From Paralcaligenes sp. KSB-10 (GTDB taxonomy: Bacteria > Pseudomonadota > Gammaproteobacteria > Burkholderiales > Burkholderiaceae_B), in the NCBI RefSeq assembly GCF_021266465.1, contig NZ_CP089848.1:1860001-1924000 (forward strand): a DNA stretch of 64,000 nt, in the 5' to 3' direction. Position 1 is the first letter of the stretch. Every line of letters begins with the position of its first letter. Below the pieces are notes generated by a model that made no database searches, was not told the DNA's origin, and saw only the letters and a list, made by a program, of their open reading frames with translations. A program made the translations under genes and the position numbers. This document shows, in pieces, positions 7,686 to 20,212 of this stretch.

Positions 7686-8408
7686 CTAATACCCGTAAAA
7701 CTCTTCGGTCCGTATATCGTCATCATCAACACCAATCTGATTCAAAGTGGTCCGCATGGCCTCAACCATGGCCGGAGGCCCAACCAGATAGTAAATAGGG
7801 CTTTGCAGGCCAGCGATGGCGCGCTTTATCAGATCGCCGTCGATCAGCCCCGTTTCCCCCTTCCAGGGCATGCTGGACTTTTCCATCTGCGCCATGACGC
7901 CGATCAGGCGAAAATGCGCGTTTTGCTGCTCGAGCTGTTGCAGCTCGGCCAGAAATGCCGCATCTTCGGGCCGCCGGTTGGCATACAGCAATGTCAGACT
8001 CTGAGGCAACTTATCGTTCCCGGCCTGCTTCAGTATGCTCATGAAAGGCGTTATACCTATGCCCCCGGCAATAAAAACTGCGGCACGTGCGCGATTATTG
8101 TGCAGAGTCAGCGATCCAAAAGGCCCTTCGAGCTTCACGACAGACCCGGCAGGCAAGGCTTTGAGCGCATTCTTGAACACGCTGTCGCGCATGCGCGTCG
8201 CAATAACCAGATCACTTTGCGCAGGCGCGCTGACAATGGAAAACGTGTGTCGCGCATTCTGCGCATCGCCAGCTTCCAGCCCGGGCAAAATCACATCCAG
8301 AGCTTGTCCCGGCTTGAACGTGAAGCCGCTCGGCTTTTCAAAATGAAAGGCCATAGTGCCTTCCGCAACATTGTCGTGTTTTTGCAGTTTTACGTCATAA
8401 GTCATCAT
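7686..8408 (-). CDS. Ferredoxin--NADP reductase-type FAD oxidoreductase
   Basis: 240 residues from the ATG at 8408 (AAGGCGG upstream); an in-frame start at 8432 is less likely. The FAD domain has RHTFSIVSAP (residues 57-66) and the NAD(P) domain GGIGITPFMSIL near residue 113, ending in EEFYGY as in the ferredoxin reductase superfamily. There is no C-terminal 2Fe-2S domain, so it must pass electrons to or from a separate partner. It is divergent from the pcaC-pcaD fusion and might serve an oxygenase, but none is adjacent. Confidence 0.88.
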   Translation of the reverse strand: MMTYDVKLQKHDNVAEGTMAFHFEKPSGFTFKPGQALDVILPGLEAGDAQNARHTFSIVSAPAQSDLVIATRMRDSVFKNALKALPAGSVVKLEGPFGSLTLHNNRARAAVFIAGGIGITPFMSILKQAGNDKLPQSLTLLYANRRPEDAAFLAELQQLEQQNAHFRLIGVMAQMEKSSMPWKGETGLIDGDLIKRAIAGLQSPIYYLVGPPAMVEAMRTTLNQIGVDDDDIRTEEFYGY

Positions 8409-8465
8409 GGTGCCGCCTTCTGAATAAGCCAAGGCGCATGGGCGGAGCCCCTGCCAGCCTGTGTA

Positions 8466-8508
8466 AAGAAATAGCCCTGCCGCAACAAGGGCTTTCGCTC
8501 TATTTCTT
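8466..8508. other. Long hairpin in divergent spacer
   Basis: AAGAAATAG at 8466-8474 pairs with CTATTTCTT at 8500-8508, with an inner CCCT/AGGG pair. It lies between the divergent reductase and the pcaC-pcaD fusion, about 58 bases upstream of the reductase start. It could be an operator or a leader structure. Confidence 0.4.
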
Positions 8509-8685
8509 GCGATAGCGATTAAATTCGCCTCACCGCATTAGATCAAGGCATTCCTTGCCGCGTTCCCGATATGGATGTGGCACGCAAGAAGCATGCCTTT
8601 ATTATGTGGCAAAATTGGCTTCCCGACAGCGCAAGGCGTTTCGCCGCATTGCGCCTCCATTCACCACACCCCGAGTATCGCACCC

Positions 8686-9951
8686 ATGAGCTACGACCCC
8701 TTTGACAATGACCTTGAACGCGGCCTGCGAAATCGCCGGCAGATCCTGGGAGATGCCTGGGTGGACCGCTCCATCGGCAATGCCACCAATTTCAATGCGG
8801 AGTTCCAGCACTTGATCACGCGATTTGCCTGGGACGAGATCTGGAGCCGGCCCGGACTCGAAAAACAGACTCGCCGCATTATAGTGCTGGCCATCACCAT
8901 GTCGCTGGGCCGCTGGGAAGAATTCGAGCTGCACGTGCGCGCTGCTTTGCTGGGCGACCCAGACACGCGCCTGACACCAGACGAATTGAAAGAAGTCCTG
9001 ATTCAGACGGCGGTCTATGCCGGCGTGCCCGCCGCCAATACAGGCTTTACGCACGCACAGAAGATACTGCGCGAAATCGGCCCGCAAATCGGCTATGAGC
9101 TCGAACCCGCATCGCTCTTCGAAGCTCGCCGCCCGGGTGCGGGTACAGAAGCTGTCACACACAGCAAACCTGCGCTGCATTACAGTATGCGCCCGGCTCG
9201 CGGCCGCGCTCCGGCTCCCAAAACCATAGTGCTCAGCCATGCGCTGGGCTGCGATCTGAGCATGTGGAACCAGATGGCCGATTTCCTGACGGCCGATTAC
9301 AACGTCGTCTCCTACGACCATCGCGGCCATGGCAGTTCCGATGCCCCGCTTGCGCTCTACAGCATGGAGGAACTGGCCGAGGACGCGGCGCGCCTGGTTC
9401 ACGAACTCGGATGCGGGCCGGTAATCTGGATCGGCCTATCCATGGGCGGCATGGTTGGGCAGGAACTGGCGATCCGCCATCCGTCGCTGGTATCGGCCCT
9501 GGTCATCGCCAACTCCACGTCGGAATACCCCGATGCGGTCCGGGCAGTTTGGCAACAACGCATTGAAACCGTCCGCGCCCAAGGCATAGAAGTCATAGCC
9601 GATGCGGTCATGGAACGGTATTTTCACGAAGGCTTTCGCCAGGAGCACGCGGGCGCAGTCGCCGCATTCCGCCGACGCCTGGTCACCACAGACCAGGACG
9701 GCTATATGGGCTGCTGCAATGCCGTAGGTACCGTCGACACAACCCGCCGCCTGTCGCAAATCAAGGCACCAGCGCTGGTCATTGCCGGCGAACTGGATCA
9801 GGGCGCGCCTGTGGCCATGTCGAAGACCATCGCCTCGCAAATCCCCGGCGCCCAGCTTGTCGTAATACCCGAAGCATCGCATTTGGCCGTCACGGAACAG
9901 CCCAAGGCCTTTGCACAGGCCGTCGAAAATTTCCTGGCTTCACTGACGTAA
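8686..9951 (+). CDS. pcaCD: Fused 4-carboxymuconolactone decarboxylase / 3-oxoadipate enol-lactonase
   Basis: 421 residues from the ATG at 8686; an in-frame start at 8575 lacks support. Residues 1-130 are PcaC-like (GDAWVDRSIGNATNFNAEF, SRPGLEKQTRR, YAGVPAANTGF). Residues 160-420 are an alpha/beta hydrolase with HALGCDLSMWN, the nucleophile elbow GLSMGGMVG, acid ELDQG and EASHLA histidine, matching PcaD. Together they would carry out two consecutive protocatechuate-branch steps. The order is decarboxylase first, the reverse of the lactonase-first PcaL I recall from actinomycetes. Where P. putida PcaC (from memory) has YCGIPAAN, this has YAGVPAAN. Confidence 0.87.
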   Translation: MSYDPFDNDLERGLRNRRQILGDAWVDRSIGNATNFNAEFQHLITRFAWDEIWSRPGLEKQTRRIIVLAITMSLGRWEEFELHVRAALLGDPDTRLTPDELKEVLIQTAVYAGVPAANTGFTHAQKILREIGPQIGYELEPASLFEARRPGAGTEAVTHSKPALHYSMRPARGRAPAPKTIVLSHALGCDLSMWNQMADFLTADYNVVSYDHRGHGSSDAPLALYSMEELAEDAARLVHELGCGPVIWIGLSMGGMVGQELAIRHPSLVSALVIANSTSEYPDAVRAVWQQRIETVRAQGIEVIADAVMERYFHEGFRQEHAGAVAAFRRRLVTTDQDGYMGCCNAVGTVDTTRRLSQIKAPALVIAGELDQGAPVAMSKTIASQIPGAQLVVIPEASHLAVTEQPKAFAQAVENFLASLT

Positions 9952-9977
9952 TTGGAATGGAACGGGACGAAGGCATA

Positions 9978-9996
9978 GGCGGGCCTTGCGCCCGCC
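9978..9996. terminator. Hairpin between convergent pcaCD and livF
   Basis: GGCGGGC and GCCCGCC (7-bp stem, 5-base loop CTTGC) lie between the convergent stops of the fusion gene and livF. There is no T run on either strand, so a termination role is plausible from position but not certain. Confidence 0.45.
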
Positions 9997-10011
9997 CGCA
10001 TCAATCCAAGC

Positions 10012-10719
10012 TCAACGGGCCGTGACGCCCAGCCACTGATCCAGCATGGCCGGGTCGTCCGATAGAACACGGCTCGCTCCCTCGTAAACGATGCGGCCGC
10101 GCTCCAGCACAATAGCCTGCCGGGTGATGGGCAGAATCTGATGGGCATGCTGCTCTACCAGGATAACCGTCATACTGCCCTCGCTCACCATTCGGCCTAT
10201 GATTTGCAGCAGTTCCTGCGCAATCAGCGGCGCCAAGCCTTCCAGCGGTTCGTCGAGCAGCAGAATACGGGGATTGAGCATCAGGGCGCGCCCCATGGCC
10301 AGCATCTGCTGCTCTCCTCCCGAAAGCTGATTACCCATGTTTGCGCGCCGCTCTTTCAGGCGTGGAAAAGTGGAATACACCCGCGCCAGATCCCAGGAGC
10401 CCGGTCTGGCAACGACTGTCAGGTTTTCCTCGACCGTGAGGGAAGGAAAAATATCGCGCTCCTGGGGCACCCATCCAAAACCGGCCTGCGCTCTCAAATG
10501 GCCGGGAGTCCTGACCAGATCGCGCCCCTCGATGGTCATACTGCCCCGGCGCAACCGGGCGGCTCCCATCAGGGTGGCAAGCAATGTACTCTTGCCCATG
10601 CCATTGCGGCCCAGCAGCGCCAGGCTTGTACCTTCGTCGAGCGCGAAGGAGATGTCTTCCAGTACCGTGGCGTCGCCGTAGCCCGCCCATACATTTTTCA
10701 GACGAAGCAATTCAGCCAC
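10012..10719 (-). CDS. livF: ABC transporter ATPase (LivF-type)
   Basis: 235 residues, the LivF length. Walker A GRNGMGKST (residues 36-44), signature LSGGEQQ near 134 and Walker B ILLLDEP near 154 are all intact. It hydrolyses ATP as half of the LivG/LivF pair on the cytoplasmic face of a branched-chain-amino-acid-type importer. The start is a GTG at 10719 inside the end of livG (8-base overlap), which suggests translational coupling. It is the last gene of the five-gene operon livK-livH-livM-livG-livF. Confidence 0.93.
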   Translation of the reverse strand: MAELLRLKNVWAGYGDATVLEDISFALDEGTSLALLGRNGMGKSTLLATLMGAARLRRGSMTIEGRDLVRTPGHLRAQAGFGWVPQERDIFPSLTVEENLTVVARPGSWDLARVYSTFPRLKERRANMGNQLSGGEQQMLAMGRALMLNPRILLLDEPLEGLAPLIAQELLQIIGRMVSEGSMTVILVEQHAHQILPITRQAIVLERGRIVYEGASRVLSDDPAMLDQWLGVTAR

Positions 10720-11464
10720 AGGCGGCCTCCCCCAGATACACTTCCTTGACGCGGGGATCGTTGGCGATTGCCTGCGGCAAATCGTCCATTAGCAGCGCGC
10801 CGGCAACCAGCACCGATATGCGTTCGGCAAACCGGAACACCAGATCCATATCGTGTTCGATCAGCAATATGGTCACATCGCGAGGCAATTGCGCAATGGT
10901 TTCAAACAATTCGCGGCTCTCGCCGGCGGGCACGCCGGCGGCGGGCTCGTCGAGCAGCAGGACACGCGGCCGGGCAGCCAGGGCCAGCGCAATTTCGATT
11001 AAACGCTGCCGGCCATAAGCCAGGCTTCGGATCTTTTCGTATGCAACGTCGAGCAGCCGCAGGCGCGAGAGCAATTCGGCCGCCTCGTCGGCGACTTCGG
11101 CATACATCCCTACCGGACGCCACCAGCGGGCGCCCAGGCCGCGACGCTCGCATACGGCCATGACAAGCGATTCGAGCACCGTCATGCCGGGAAACAACTG
11201 GTTGATCTGGAACGTGCGGACCAGACCTTGCCGGACCCGGCTGTGCTGGGCCATGCCGGTCACATCCTGGCCATGCACGGTCACGGAGCCGGAGGTGGGC
11301 ACGAGAAAGCCGGTCAACAAATTGATGAGCGTCGTCTTGCCCGCGCCGTTGGGCCCGATCAAGGCATGACGCGCGCCCTCGGCGACGTTCAGGCTGACGT
11401 TGTCGGTCACGACAAAGCCGCCAAACTTCTTGACCAGGTTGCGAGTCTGCAATGCATAGTTCAT
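10712..11464 (-). CDS. livG: ABC transporter ATPase (LivG-type)
   Basis: 250 residues. Walker A GPNGAGKTT is at residues 37-45 and Walker B VLLLDEPAAG near 166. The signature region reads LAYGRQRLIEIALAL, the usual LivG variant rather than LSGGQ. The C-terminus has the BCA_ABC_TP-like extension ending RVKEVYLGE. It is the partner of LivF. The ATG overlaps the livM stop as ATGA. Confidence 0.93.
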   Translation of the reverse strand: MNYALQTRNLVKKFGGFVVTDNVSLNVAEGARHALIGPNGAGKTTLINLLTGFLVPTSGSVTVHGQDVTGMAQHSRVRQGLVRTFQINQLFPGMTVLESLVMAVCERRGLGARWWRPVGMYAEVADEAAELLSRLRLLDVAYEKIRSLAYGRQRLIEIALALAARPRVLLLDEPAAGVPAGESRELFETIAQLPRDVTILLIEHDMDLVFRFAERISVLVAGALLMDDLPQAIANDPRVKEVYLGEAACG

Positions 11465-12531
11465 GGCCTATTCTCCCTCGCCCCTGAAATGGCCTCGCTG
11501 CCTGGATGTCGCCGGCGCCATGCGGCGCAAAGGCGACCCAGGCCCCCCATGATGCCGTCGCGCGCAAACAGCACGATCAGCACCAGGAACAGGCCAAGCC
11601 AGAACTCCCAGTATTGCGGGTTGATGTCCGCCAGAGTGTTGTGAGCCACCATGAACACGATAGTGCCCAGCAAGGCGCCATACAAGCTGCCCGTGCCGCC
11701 CAGCACCAGGATGACCAGCAACTCGGCGGAACGCTGGAAGCTGAGCACATCCAGCGAAACAAAGGCATTGGTCTGCGTAAGCAGGGCACCCGCCACCCCG
11801 GCATAGGCCGCACCCACGGTGTAAACAAGCACCAACCTTCTTTTTACCGGCACACCCAGCGCAGGCATGCGCAAGCCATTCTGGCGGATGCCGCGCAGGC
11901 TCTGGCCCAGCGGCGCATGCACCATGCGCCGCGCCAGCCAGAACATCGCGAACAGCACCACAAGGCAATACACATAGCCGGTGCGGCCGTAGATATCGAA
12001 AGAGAACAGGCCGAGCAAGGGCTTTACCTCCACACCCTGCAAACCATCGACGCCCCCGGTGAAATCGGTCAGCTTGTTGGCCAGTTCGAACAGCATTAGC
12101 GAAACGCCCAGGGTCACCATCAGCCGGGTCAGATCGCTGCCGCGCAACAATAGAAAGCTGGACACAAAACCCGCAAAACCGGCCACAAGCGCCGCCGCGG
12201 CCAGGCCCAGCACCGGCTCCCCCATGCCATACTTGGCCAGCAGGCCGGCTGCATAAGCGCCCAAGCCAAAGAAGGCCGCATGGCCCAGCGACACAATGCC
12301 GGCATAGCCCAGGATCAGGTCCAGCGACAAGGCAAACAGCGACACGATGGCAATCTGGCTCATCAGCAGCAAATTATCGCCAAACACAAAATAGGCAACA
12401 ATCGGCATCAGCCAGAATACATACTCGGCAGGACGCCACCGCGCGGCGCGGCGCCACGGTTCCAGGTCGAGCAAAACCCGAGGCCCGGCCCCTGAGGCGG
12501 TGATGGCAATTTCTTTCATTGGGGTTCCCAT
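11461..12531 (-). CDS. livM: ABC transporter permease (LivM-type)
   Basis: 356 residues, with about 8-9 hydrophobic segments between residues 38 and 335. The permease motif GYAGIVSLGHAAFFGLGAYA near residue 73 is characteristic of LivM. With LivH it forms the membrane channel. The ATG at 12531 (MGTPMKE) or 12519 (MKEIAIT) could start it; both follow the livH stop closely, and the latter would match the family better. It sits in the middle of the liv-type operon. Confidence 0.92.
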   Translation of the reverse strand: MGTPMKEIAITASGAGPRVLLDLEPWRRAARWRPAEYVFWLMPIVAYFVFGDNLLLMSQIAIVSLFALSLDLILGYAGIVSLGHAAFFGLGAYAAGLLAKYGMGEPVLGLAAAALVAGFAGFVSSFLLLRGSDLTRLMVTLGVSLMLFELANKLTDFTGGVDGLQGVEVKPLLGLFSFDIYGRTGYVYCLVVLFAMFWLARRMVHAPLGQSLRGIRQNGLRMPALGVPVKRRLVLVYTVGAAYAGVAGALLTQTNAFVSLDVLSFQRSAELLVILVLGGTGSLYGALLGTIVFMVAHNTLADINPQYWEFWLGLFLVLIVLFARDGIMGGLGRLCAAWRRRHPGSEAISGARENRP

Positions 12532-12534
12532 GCC

Positions 12535-13392
12535 TTATTTCGCCGCACGGCGCCCAAACAGGCCTTGCGGCCGCACAATCAGCATCGCAACCATGACCGC
12601 GTAAATCACAAAAGCGCCGATCTGTGGCACGTAATACTTGCCGGCCACATCGCTCACACCCAGGATAATGGCGGCGATCAGCGAACCCTTGATGCTGCCG
12701 CTGCCGCCCACCGCCACCACGATCAGGAAGTAAACAATGTATTTGACCGGGAAGGTGGGGTCGAGGCCCAGCATTTCCACACCCAGGGCGCCTCCCAGTC
12801 CCGCCAGGGCCGACCCCAGCGCGAATGTCAGGCTGAATACACGATCCACGTCGATGCCAAGGCCACGGGCCGCACGCTGATTGTCGACCGATGCCCGCAA
12901 TTGGGCTCCGAAACGGGTGCGCACCACCAGCCATTGCAACAACAGCACAACAATCAGCCCCACCCCAATCAGGAAAAGCCGGTATACGCCGATGTCCAGG
13001 CCCGGCAGATGGTACTGGCCCCGCAGAAAATCGGGCAGCGCCAGAGGTTGCTGCGAGGCGCCGAAGAAATAATTGGCGCCCGCCATGGCCATGAAAACCA
13101 GCCCGATGGAAAACAGGACCTGATCGAGGTCGGAAGCCTTGTACAAGCGCCGATATAAAGTTCGCTCAAGCACCACGCCAAGCAGCGCCGTGGCAATGGC
13201 GACTACAGGAAGCGTCGCCAGAAAAGGCACGTCGAAGCGCCCAAGAAGGATGACGCATACATAGCCGCCGAACATGGCAAAGGCCCCATGCGCCAGGTTG
13301 ACGAAATTCATCAAGCCCAGGGTCACGGACAAGCCGACGCTGATAAGGAAAAGCAATACGCCGGAAGCGATGCCATCGAAGAGGATCGTCAT
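12535..13392 (-). CDS. livH: ABC transporter permease (LivH-type)
   Basis: 285 residues with about eight membrane segments. The motif GLMNFVNLAHGAFAMFGGYV (residues 26-45) matches LivH, as do GLGGALGVEM near 194 and the end IVRPQGLFGRRA. It pairs with LivM to form the translocation path. It is the second gene of the operon, 61 bases after livK. Confidence 0.93.
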   Translation of the reverse strand: MTILFDGIASGVLLFLISVGLSVTLGLMNFVNLAHGAFAMFGGYVCVILLGRFDVPFLATLPVVAIATALLGVVLERTLYRRLYKASDLDQVLFSIGLVFMAMAGANYFFGASQQPLALPDFLRGQYHLPGLDIGVYRLFLIGVGLIVVLLLQWLVVRTRFGAQLRASVDNQRAARGLGIDVDRVFSLTFALGSALAGLGGALGVEMLGLDPTFPVKYIVYFLIVVAVGGSGSIKGSLIAAIILGVSDVAGKYYVPQIGAFVIYAVMVAMLIVRPQGLFGRRAAK

Positions 13393-13453
13393 GAAATGTT
13401 CTCGCGATCGAACGAGCGGCTACGAACGCATTATGCGTCCGTAGCGGACCGGC

Positions 13454-14620
13454 TTATTGTTTACCCGGGTCTTTGACATCGGCCACGTGATCGAACTCGA
13501 CATTCTGCAGCTTGCCGTCGACTTTTTCTACCTTGCGTATATACACGTTCTGGACGATATCGCGAGTTGCCGGATCGATTGAGATCGGGCCTCGGGGACT
13601 GATCCATTTATCGCCTTTCGCCGCGGCGATGAACTTGTCGCCGCTGGCATCGCCGCCGGTTTTTTTCAGTACATCGTAGATCAGATGCATGCCGTCATAG
13701 CCGGCCACGGACATGAAATTGGCGCGGTTTTTGGGGTAGGCCTTGTGATAGGCCTCTGTATAGGCCTTGTTTTCGGGCGATTTATGGGACTCGGCATAAT
13801 GGAAAGAAGTAATGACGCCCAGGGCCGAGTCGCCCATCGCGTCGAGCACGTCTTCATCGGTCAGGTCGCCCGTGGCGATCAGTTTGATGCCGGCCTGCTC
13901 CAGGCCACGCTCTTTGAAGCCCTTGCTGAAAGCCACCCCCTGCTCGCCCGCCGGCACAAAAAGAAATACGGCATCGGGGTGGGCATCTTTGACTTTTTGC
14001 AGGAAAGGAGCGAAATCGGGGTTTTTGACCGGAGTGCGTACTTCGCCCACAATCTGGCCGCCGGCCTCGGTAAAGGTTTTCTTGAATTGTTTTTCCGCGT
14101 CGTGGCCGGGGCCGTAATCGGCCACCACCGTGAATACTTTCTTGATGCCGTTTTTAGCGGCCCACGTGGCCATCGGCGCCGTGATTTGCGGCAAGGTCAT
14201 TGAGGTACGCACAATATACGGCGACTTGGTGGTCACCGAAGACGTTGCGGCGTTCATGACCACCATAGGTATCTTGGTCTCGGCGGACAAAGGCCCGACG
14301 GCAAAGGCGGAGGGGGTCAGGCCAAAGCCCGCGAGAATATTCACCTTGTCCTTGACCACGAATTCCTGAGCGGCGCGCTTGCTGAGTTCAGGCGCCACGC
14401 CGGTATCGTCCTTGACCAGCAGCACTACTTTGCGGCCGGCAACCGCGTCGCCGTGCTCGCTGATGTACAGGCGGGCGCCGTTCAATATCTGTTTGCCGTA
14501 GGCCGCAAAGGGACCCGACATCGGCAATACCATGCCGATCTTGAGGTCATTGGCGGCATAGGCGGAAGTCGTGGCGCCAAGAACCAGGGCGGCACCGGCC
14601 AGTATTTTATTGATCTGCAT
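13454..14620 (-). CDS. Periplasmic substrate-binding protein of liv-type ABC importer
   Basis: 388 residues with a cleavable signal peptide (residues 1-22, ending TSAYA before ANDLKIG). The type-I periplasmic-binding fold opens with KIGMVLPMSGPFAAYGKQI and has LVKDDTGVAPE. It captures the substrate for the LivHMGF machine. Although annotated by similarity as amino-acid binding, many relatives in this family bind aromatic carboxylates. Its position next to pobR/pobA makes 4-hydroxybenzoate or a related acid a fair guess, not a demonstrated one. AAGGAG stands before the ATG; the promoter must lie in 14621-14803. Confidence 0.9.
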   Translation of the reverse strand: MQINKILAGAALVLGATTSAYAANDLKIGMVLPMSGPFAAYGKQILNGARLYISEHGDAVAGRKVVLLVKDDTGVAPELSKRAAQEFVVKDKVNILAGFGLTPSAFAVGPLSAETKIPMVVMNAATSSVTTKSPYIVRTSMTLPQITAPMATWAAKNGIKKVFTVVADYGPGHDAEKQFKKTFTEAGGQIVGEVRTPVKNPDFAPFLQKVKDAHPDAVFLFVPAGEQGVAFSKGFKERGLEQAGIKLIATGDLTDEDVLDAMGDSALGVITSFHYAESHKSPENKAYTEAYHKAYPKNRANFMSVAGYDGMHLIYDVLKKTGGDASGDKFIAAAKGDKWISPRGPISIDPATRDIVQNVYIRKVEKVDGKLQNVEFDHVADVKDPGKQ

Positions 14621-14803
14621 TATTTCTCCTTGCTATTTGTAGTTATATGCCTCTGATGGGTTGCCGGTTCATCCGGCCATTCAATGAACAATCCGACTGC
14701 GAAACTGGCGATTGCGCACGTGTCATGCGCTCTGCCGCACCCGGCCCACTTGGCTATCGTGCATGATAATTCATTATGAGAACATGCTGAAGACATTGAA
14801 TTG

Positions 14804-15685
14804 TCAGTCCGATAACGTGGCCGCCCGTTTACGAAAATCCTTGGGGGACAGCTCCACCCGGCGCTTGAAAAAACGCGTGAAGTACGCCGGGTCGGAAAAC
14901 CCCAGAGTATTGGACACCTGGCTTATCGTCATGGATGTGTAAACCAGGCTTCGCTTGGCTTCGAGCAAGACACGCTGATGAATCAGATCCAGCGCCGATT
15001 GCCCCACTCGTTGACGGCACAACACATTGAGGTGAGCGGCGGTAATGCCCAGCCTTCGCGCATACTGATCGACCGAATAGTGTCGGGCGTAATTCTCGTC
15101 GATCAGCAGGCAAAAATTCTTGAAATGCTTCTGCCCCCGATCCACCCCAACGGGCATCTCCTGGGCTGCGTCGGCCGGATTGCGGCTGAGCCAGATCAGG
15201 ATCGCCGACAGCAGTGATTCCATCAGCAGATTCCGGTGCGGCGCATGCCCCCGGTATTCTTTATTCAGCGCCTCGAAGGCCATGCCGATATGGGCACCGT
15301 CGCCGGAGCCTGGGCGATATATGCGGGGCAACGCAATCAGGGCATCGTCCATATCGCGGCCTATCCTGTCGAACAGGGGGTACGCCAGCGTCACCACATA
15401 TCCGTCGGCATTCAGGGCGAACTTGAAACCGTGTATGCACATTTGCGGCACCACCACGATCCCGCCCGCTTCCATATCGACATGCGTGTCGTCGAGCAGG
15501 ACCTGCGCCGTACCGGCCCTTAAATACAGGAACTGGATAAGGCCATGGTGCTGGTGCGGCTTGATCTGCCAATTATGCAATTTGCTTCGATCAGGAATGG
15601 ATTCGCAATGCACCATGTCGGGCGTCATCCACTGCCGGTGCTCACCGTACAATTTATAAACAGGGACTGCTTCTACCTGAGCCAT
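14804..15685 (-). CDS. pobR: AraC-family regulator, PobR-like
   Basis: 293 residues from the ATG at 15685 (MAQVEAVPVYKLYGE); an ATG at 15721 is also in frame but has a badly spaced AGGA. An N-terminal cupin-like effector domain (residues 20-150, KPHQHHGLIQFLYLRAG) precedes the double HTH of the AraC family (about 195-288, ending FSDPAYFTRFFKRRVELSPKDF). The xVPVYKLYGE start and the divergent pobA identify it as the AraC-type PobR activator that responds to 4-hydroxybenzoate. It also lies directly upstream of the liv-type operon and might control it. Confidence 0.88.
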   Translation of the reverse strand: MAQVEAVPVYKLYGEHRQWMTPDMVHCESIPDRSKLHNWQIKPHQHHGLIQFLYLRAGTAQVLLDDTHVDMEAGGIVVVPQMCIHGFKFALNADGYVVTLAYPLFDRIGRDMDDALIALPRIYRPGSGDGAHIGMAFEALNKEYRGHAPHRNLLMESLLSAILIWLSRNPADAAQEMPVGVDRGQKHFKNFCLLIDENYARHYSVDQYARRLGITAAHLNVLCRQRVGQSALDLIHQRVLLEAKRSLVYTSMTISQVSNTLGFSDPAYFTRFFKRRVELSPKDFRKRAATLSD

Positions 15686-15693
15686 ATTGATAA

Positions 15694-17109
<1,416 letters not shown>

Positions 17110-17129
17110 GCCCGGTTTCCCGGGAACGA

Positions 17130-19250
<2,121 letters not shown>

Positions 19251-19285
19251 GATAATTTCCTCTTGGGAACCTGGTATTTGAATAG

Positions 19286-20212
19286 CTACGATTTGCGCAT
19301 CAGCGTGCTCTTGCCGAACAGGCTTTCGATCAGGCTGACAGCCAACTCGGCCGTCTGGTTACGCACATCCAGCGCCGGATTCAGTTCCACCACATCCAGC
19401 GAGGATAAACATCCCGTATCGGCCAACATTTCCATGCAAAGCTGCGCTTCGCGATAATTGGGCCCGCCGCGTACTGTAGTGGCAACGCCGGGGGCAATTT
19501 CCGGATCGAGAAAATCGACATCGAAGCTAACGTGCATATGCACATTATCGCATACATCCCGCAATGCCATCTCCATGGTCTGACGCATGCCCATTTCATC
19601 TATGGTGCGCATGTCGAACACTTCAATACCCGCTTCATGTACAAACTGTTTCTCTCCCTCGTCAACACTGCGTATGCCGATCTGCCTGATCTGCGCCGCA
19701 TCGAGGGCCGGCACATGGCCGCCGATCCGAATCAACTCCTGTGGCCCGTAACCGCACAGGCAGGCCACCGGCATGCCGTGGATATTGCCGCTGGGCGTCA
19801 GCGCCGCCGTATTGAAATCGGCGTGAGCATCGAGCCACAGTACCCGCAAGGTTTTTCCGTGTTGCCGGCAATAGCGCGCCACCGCGCTGATCGAGCCGAT
19901 GCCCAGGCTATGATCGCCGCCGAGCACGACGGGCAGGCGCCCCGCCGAGAGCTCCGCATAGACCGCGTCGTGCAGCAAGCCATTCCATTGCGCGACTTCA
20001 GGCAAATGCCTAAAACCGTCGACCGGAGGCTGCCACGGATTGGCCGGGCCGCTCAGATTGCCGCAGTCCGCAACCTGGACACCCAGGCGTTCCAGGGCCT
20101 GCGCCAATCCCGCCACCCGCAAAGCCTCGGGACCCATGCTGGCGCCACGACAACTCGCCCCCACATCGGTGGGCGCTCCAATCAGACTGATCGCACTCAT
20201 ATTGCCGGTCAT
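19286..20212 (-). CDS. rocF: Arginase
   Basis: 308 residues from the ATG at 20212, which overlaps the cyclodeaminase stop as ATGA. The manganese-binding signatures are intact: GGDHSLGIG (about residue 103), DAHADFNT (about 130), and [14 protein letters not shown] (about 230). It hydrolyses L-arginine to ornithine and urea. The preceding gene makes proline from ornithine, so the pair turns arginine into proline. It is probably controlled by the divergent Lrp-type gene at 21465. A start at 20200 is also possible. Confidence 0.94.
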   Translation of the reverse strand: MTGNMSAISLIGAPTDVGASCRGASMGPEALRVAGLAQALERLGVQVADCGNLSGPANPWQPPVDGFRHLPEVAQWNGLLHDAVYAELSAGRLPVVLGGDHSLGIGSISAVARYCRQHGKTLRVLWLDAHADFNTAALTPSGNIHGMPVACLCGYGPQELIRIGGHVPALDAAQIRQIGIRSVDEGEKQFVHEAGIEVFDMRTIDEMGMRQTMEMALRDVCDNVHMHVSFDVDFLDPEIAPGVATTVRGGPNYREAQLCMEMLADTGCLSSLDVVELNPALDVRNQTAELAVSLIESLFGKSTLMRKS

